Shown one piece after another: positions 6,122 through 6,864 of a stretch of DNA of 6,864 nucleotides (the first letter of the stretch is position 1; every line of letters starts with the position of its first letter). Both the position numbers and the translations under genes were made by a program. The stretch is from Deltaproteobacteria bacterium UBA5756. Its GTDB lineage: Bacteria; Desulfobacterota; Syntrophorhabdia; Syntrophorhabdales; Syntrophorhabdaceae. The notes under the pieces are model-generated. The model did not search any database. It was not told where the DNA came from and was given only the letters and a program-made list of their open reading frames with translations. Where the stretch lies: the NCBI GenBank assembly GCA_002418985.1, contig DIFE01000013.1:1-6864 (forward strand), read 5' to 3'.

Positions 6122-6150
6122 ACTATAAGCTTATTAAGCGGCCCTGTCAA
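6122..6150 (-). promoter_or_regulatory. Strong sigma70-type promoter of the rhlE-like gene
   Basis: On the minus strand a perfect -35 TTGACA (6145-6150) and a -10 TATAGT (6122-6127, one mismatch to TATAAT) are separated by the optimal 17 nt. The predicted start of transcription is near 6115. The promoter lies between the bactofilin stop and the helicase start, so the helicase can be transcribed on its own. No clear terminator separates it from the bactofilin gene. Confidence 0.8.
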
Positions 6151-6218
6151 CGGATTCATTAACGTGCCGGGCCTTAAGCCGTTTTTCTTTGACACCGGTC
6201 AGAGACGTGAAAATGTAT

Positions 6219-6602
6219 TTAGTTGCCCTGGGGACCGACAGAAGCGTCTTTTTTCATTGAACAGGAACCGTTGAAAGTCGAACCTCTTTCAATCACGATG
6301 CCGGGTGACGTGATGTTGCCGTTGTGGACCGCCGTTTTTTCCAATACGACCTGTTCCCCGGCAAAGACGTCGCCATGGATCTCACCTCTGGATACGAGGT
6401 TCTTTGTTCTGATGGTGGCGGTGACTTTTGCTTCGGGTCCTACTATCAGCAACCCCTCTGAGAGTATCTCTCCGTTGAAGACGCCCTCTATCATGAGAGA
6501 ACCTGTGAATTTTATTGTGCCCTGAACTTCCAGGTCACCGGCAAATACCGTATCGGCCTTTTCTTCCTTGTTCGCTGCAGCGTTGGGAGCCGTGTATGCC
6601 AT
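6219..6602 (-). CDS. Bactofilin (polymer-forming cytoskeletal protein)
   Basis: This 127-residue protein is a typical small bactofilin. Such proteins fold into a right-handed beta-helix that polymerises end to end without nucleotide, forming filaments that organise cell-wall, stalk, polar or shape functions (family knowledge). A polar disordered N-terminus (1-16) is followed by short regular beta-turn repeats: TVFAGDLEVQGTIKF (18-32), LMIEGVFNGEILSEG (36-50), IVGPEAKVTATI (53-64), the VSRGEIHGDV segment (70-79), VLEKTAVHNGNI (86-97) and the closing VIERGSTFNGSCSM (103-116), which matches the family's common FNG-x-C-x-M ending. The start is ATG (6600-6602) with AGAGGA about 4 nt upstream. It is on the same strand as the helicase but 227 nt away, with the helicase's own promoter between, so the two are not tightly coupled. 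No membrane segment or M23 peptidase partner is visible nearby; its specific role (BacA-, CcmA- or other type) cannot be assigned. Confidence 0.92.
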   Translation of the reverse strand: MAYTAPNAAANKEEKADTVFAGDLEVQGTIKFTGSLMIEGVFNGEILSEGLLIVGPEAKVTATIRTKNLVSRGEIHGDVFAGEQVVLEKTAVHNGNITSPGIVIERGSTFNGSCSMKKDASVGPQGN

Positions 6603-6673
6603 TATTTCCTCTTTCCAATCGTTATTTTGTGCTGGTGCGTTGTTACCCGGCGAAACCGCCTTTTACAAACGCC

Positions 6674-6702
6674 CGTATATCTTATCAGATGTGGTCGTTA
6701 AA
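6674..6702 (-). promoter_or_regulatory. Weak candidate promoter of the bactofilin gene
   Basis: On the minus strand TTTAAC (6697-6702) and TATACG (6674-6679) lie 17 nt apart, about 70 nt before the bactofilin start. Both boxes are only partial matches. A small GGCG-GTTT-CGCC hairpin lies in the leader that would result. The rest of 6603-6736 shows nothing else clear. Confidence 0.3.
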
Positions 6703-6772
6703 GGGAAAATTAATCGGTAACAGCTCTGTATTATTACTATTTCAGGATCTCCACGTCCACTGGCCCCTCCTG

Positions 6773-6864
6773 TCACCTCACGTTGATGCCCGCGTCGCCC
6801 TCGTGGCGGGCAGTCAACGGGTCGATGGATGCCTCACCGACCCTCGCAGGGATTGAAACCTCCT
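6773..6864 (-). CDS. Possible C-terminal end of an unidentified gene, 5' part off window
   Basis: Read from the right edge (first codon 6862-6860), the minus strand is open for 29 codons to a TGA at 6773-6775. The composition is protein-like: beginning EVSIPARVGE, then SIDPLTARHEGDAGINVR, with mostly G or C at third positions. The frame continues after the TGA for 11 more codons (QEGPVDVEILK) to a TAG at 6737-6739, and that part also looks protein-like. I do not recognise the family. It would lie 134-170 nt upstream of the bactofilin gene on the same strand. The evidence is only frame openness and codon character over a short span; the same bases also allow a CRISPR-repeat-like reading. Confidence 0.35.
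   Translation of the reverse strand, partial: EVSIPARVGEASIDPLTARHEGDAGINVR
6781..6819. repeat. 13-bp stem-loop near the right edge
   Basis: Left arm cgttgatgcccgc (6781-6793) pairs with gcgggca (6806-6812) and tcaacg (6814-6819), with one bulged G at 6813 and a 12-nt loop that can itself pair partly. It overlaps the possible C-terminal coding end, so it may simply be a GC-rich coding coincidence. Confidence 0.4.

Noticed and set aside
6785..6846. Two copies of gatgcc-N7-ccctcg, 43 nt apart, suggesting tandem CRISPR-like repeats.
   Set aside because: Only 12 scattered positions match, the 3' parts differ, and the spacing leaves no room for a normal spacer.
1..6864. tRNA, rRNA, insertion sequences, toxin-antitoxin pairs, integrases.
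   Set aside because: No such sequence pattern or protein motif was seen on either strand.

Overview
This window looks like ordinary chromosomal DNA of a Gram-negative bacterium, most likely of the Desulfobacterota/deltaproteobacterial type. That placement is an inference from the gene mix (a bactofilin, an RhlE-type helicase, a multi-sensor DUF294 protein, a DUF4919-like protein), from the moderate GC content and from the several Sec signal peptides. No rRNA, tRNA, insertion sequence, integrase or phage gene is visible. All genes but one are on the minus strand.

Layout, left to right. 1-776 (-) is the N-terminal part of an exported C45/linear-amide Ntn-hydrolase, cut by the left edge. 914-1285 (-) is a small exported protein with 14 cysteines: two copies of a CX3CX6CX3C unit followed by a six-cysteine block with knottin (inhibitor cystine knot) spacing. 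A divergent control region at 1286-1569 separates it from 1570-3663 (+), a 697-residue cytoplasmic signalling protein with a tandem MshEN-like N-terminus, a cyclic-nucleotide-binding fold, two CBS motifs and a DUF294 nucleotidyltransferase-like module. That gene converges on 3699-4355 (-), an exported DUF4919-like protein, and a 14-bp-stem hairpin lies between them. A gene-free stretch (4356-4626) holds a 25-bp near-perfect inverted repeat. 4627-5991 (-) is a DEAD-box RNA helicase of the RhlE type, with a clear sigma70-type promoter and a leader of about 124 nt. 6219-6602 (-) is a bactofilin. The right edge may hold the last codons of another minus-strand gene, or else something that ends like a CRISPR repeat; the window is too short to decide.

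The genes do not form one obvious pathway. The most unusual item is the 14-cysteine secreted protein, which lies just upstream of and on the same strand as the exported hydrolase. The second is the DUF294 protein: its N-terminus has the 24-5-24 residue layout of a c-di-GMP-binding MshEN domain, while its cyclic-nucleotide pocket lacks the usual ligand-binding Glu and Arg. No complete new defence or mobile system can be supported from this window.
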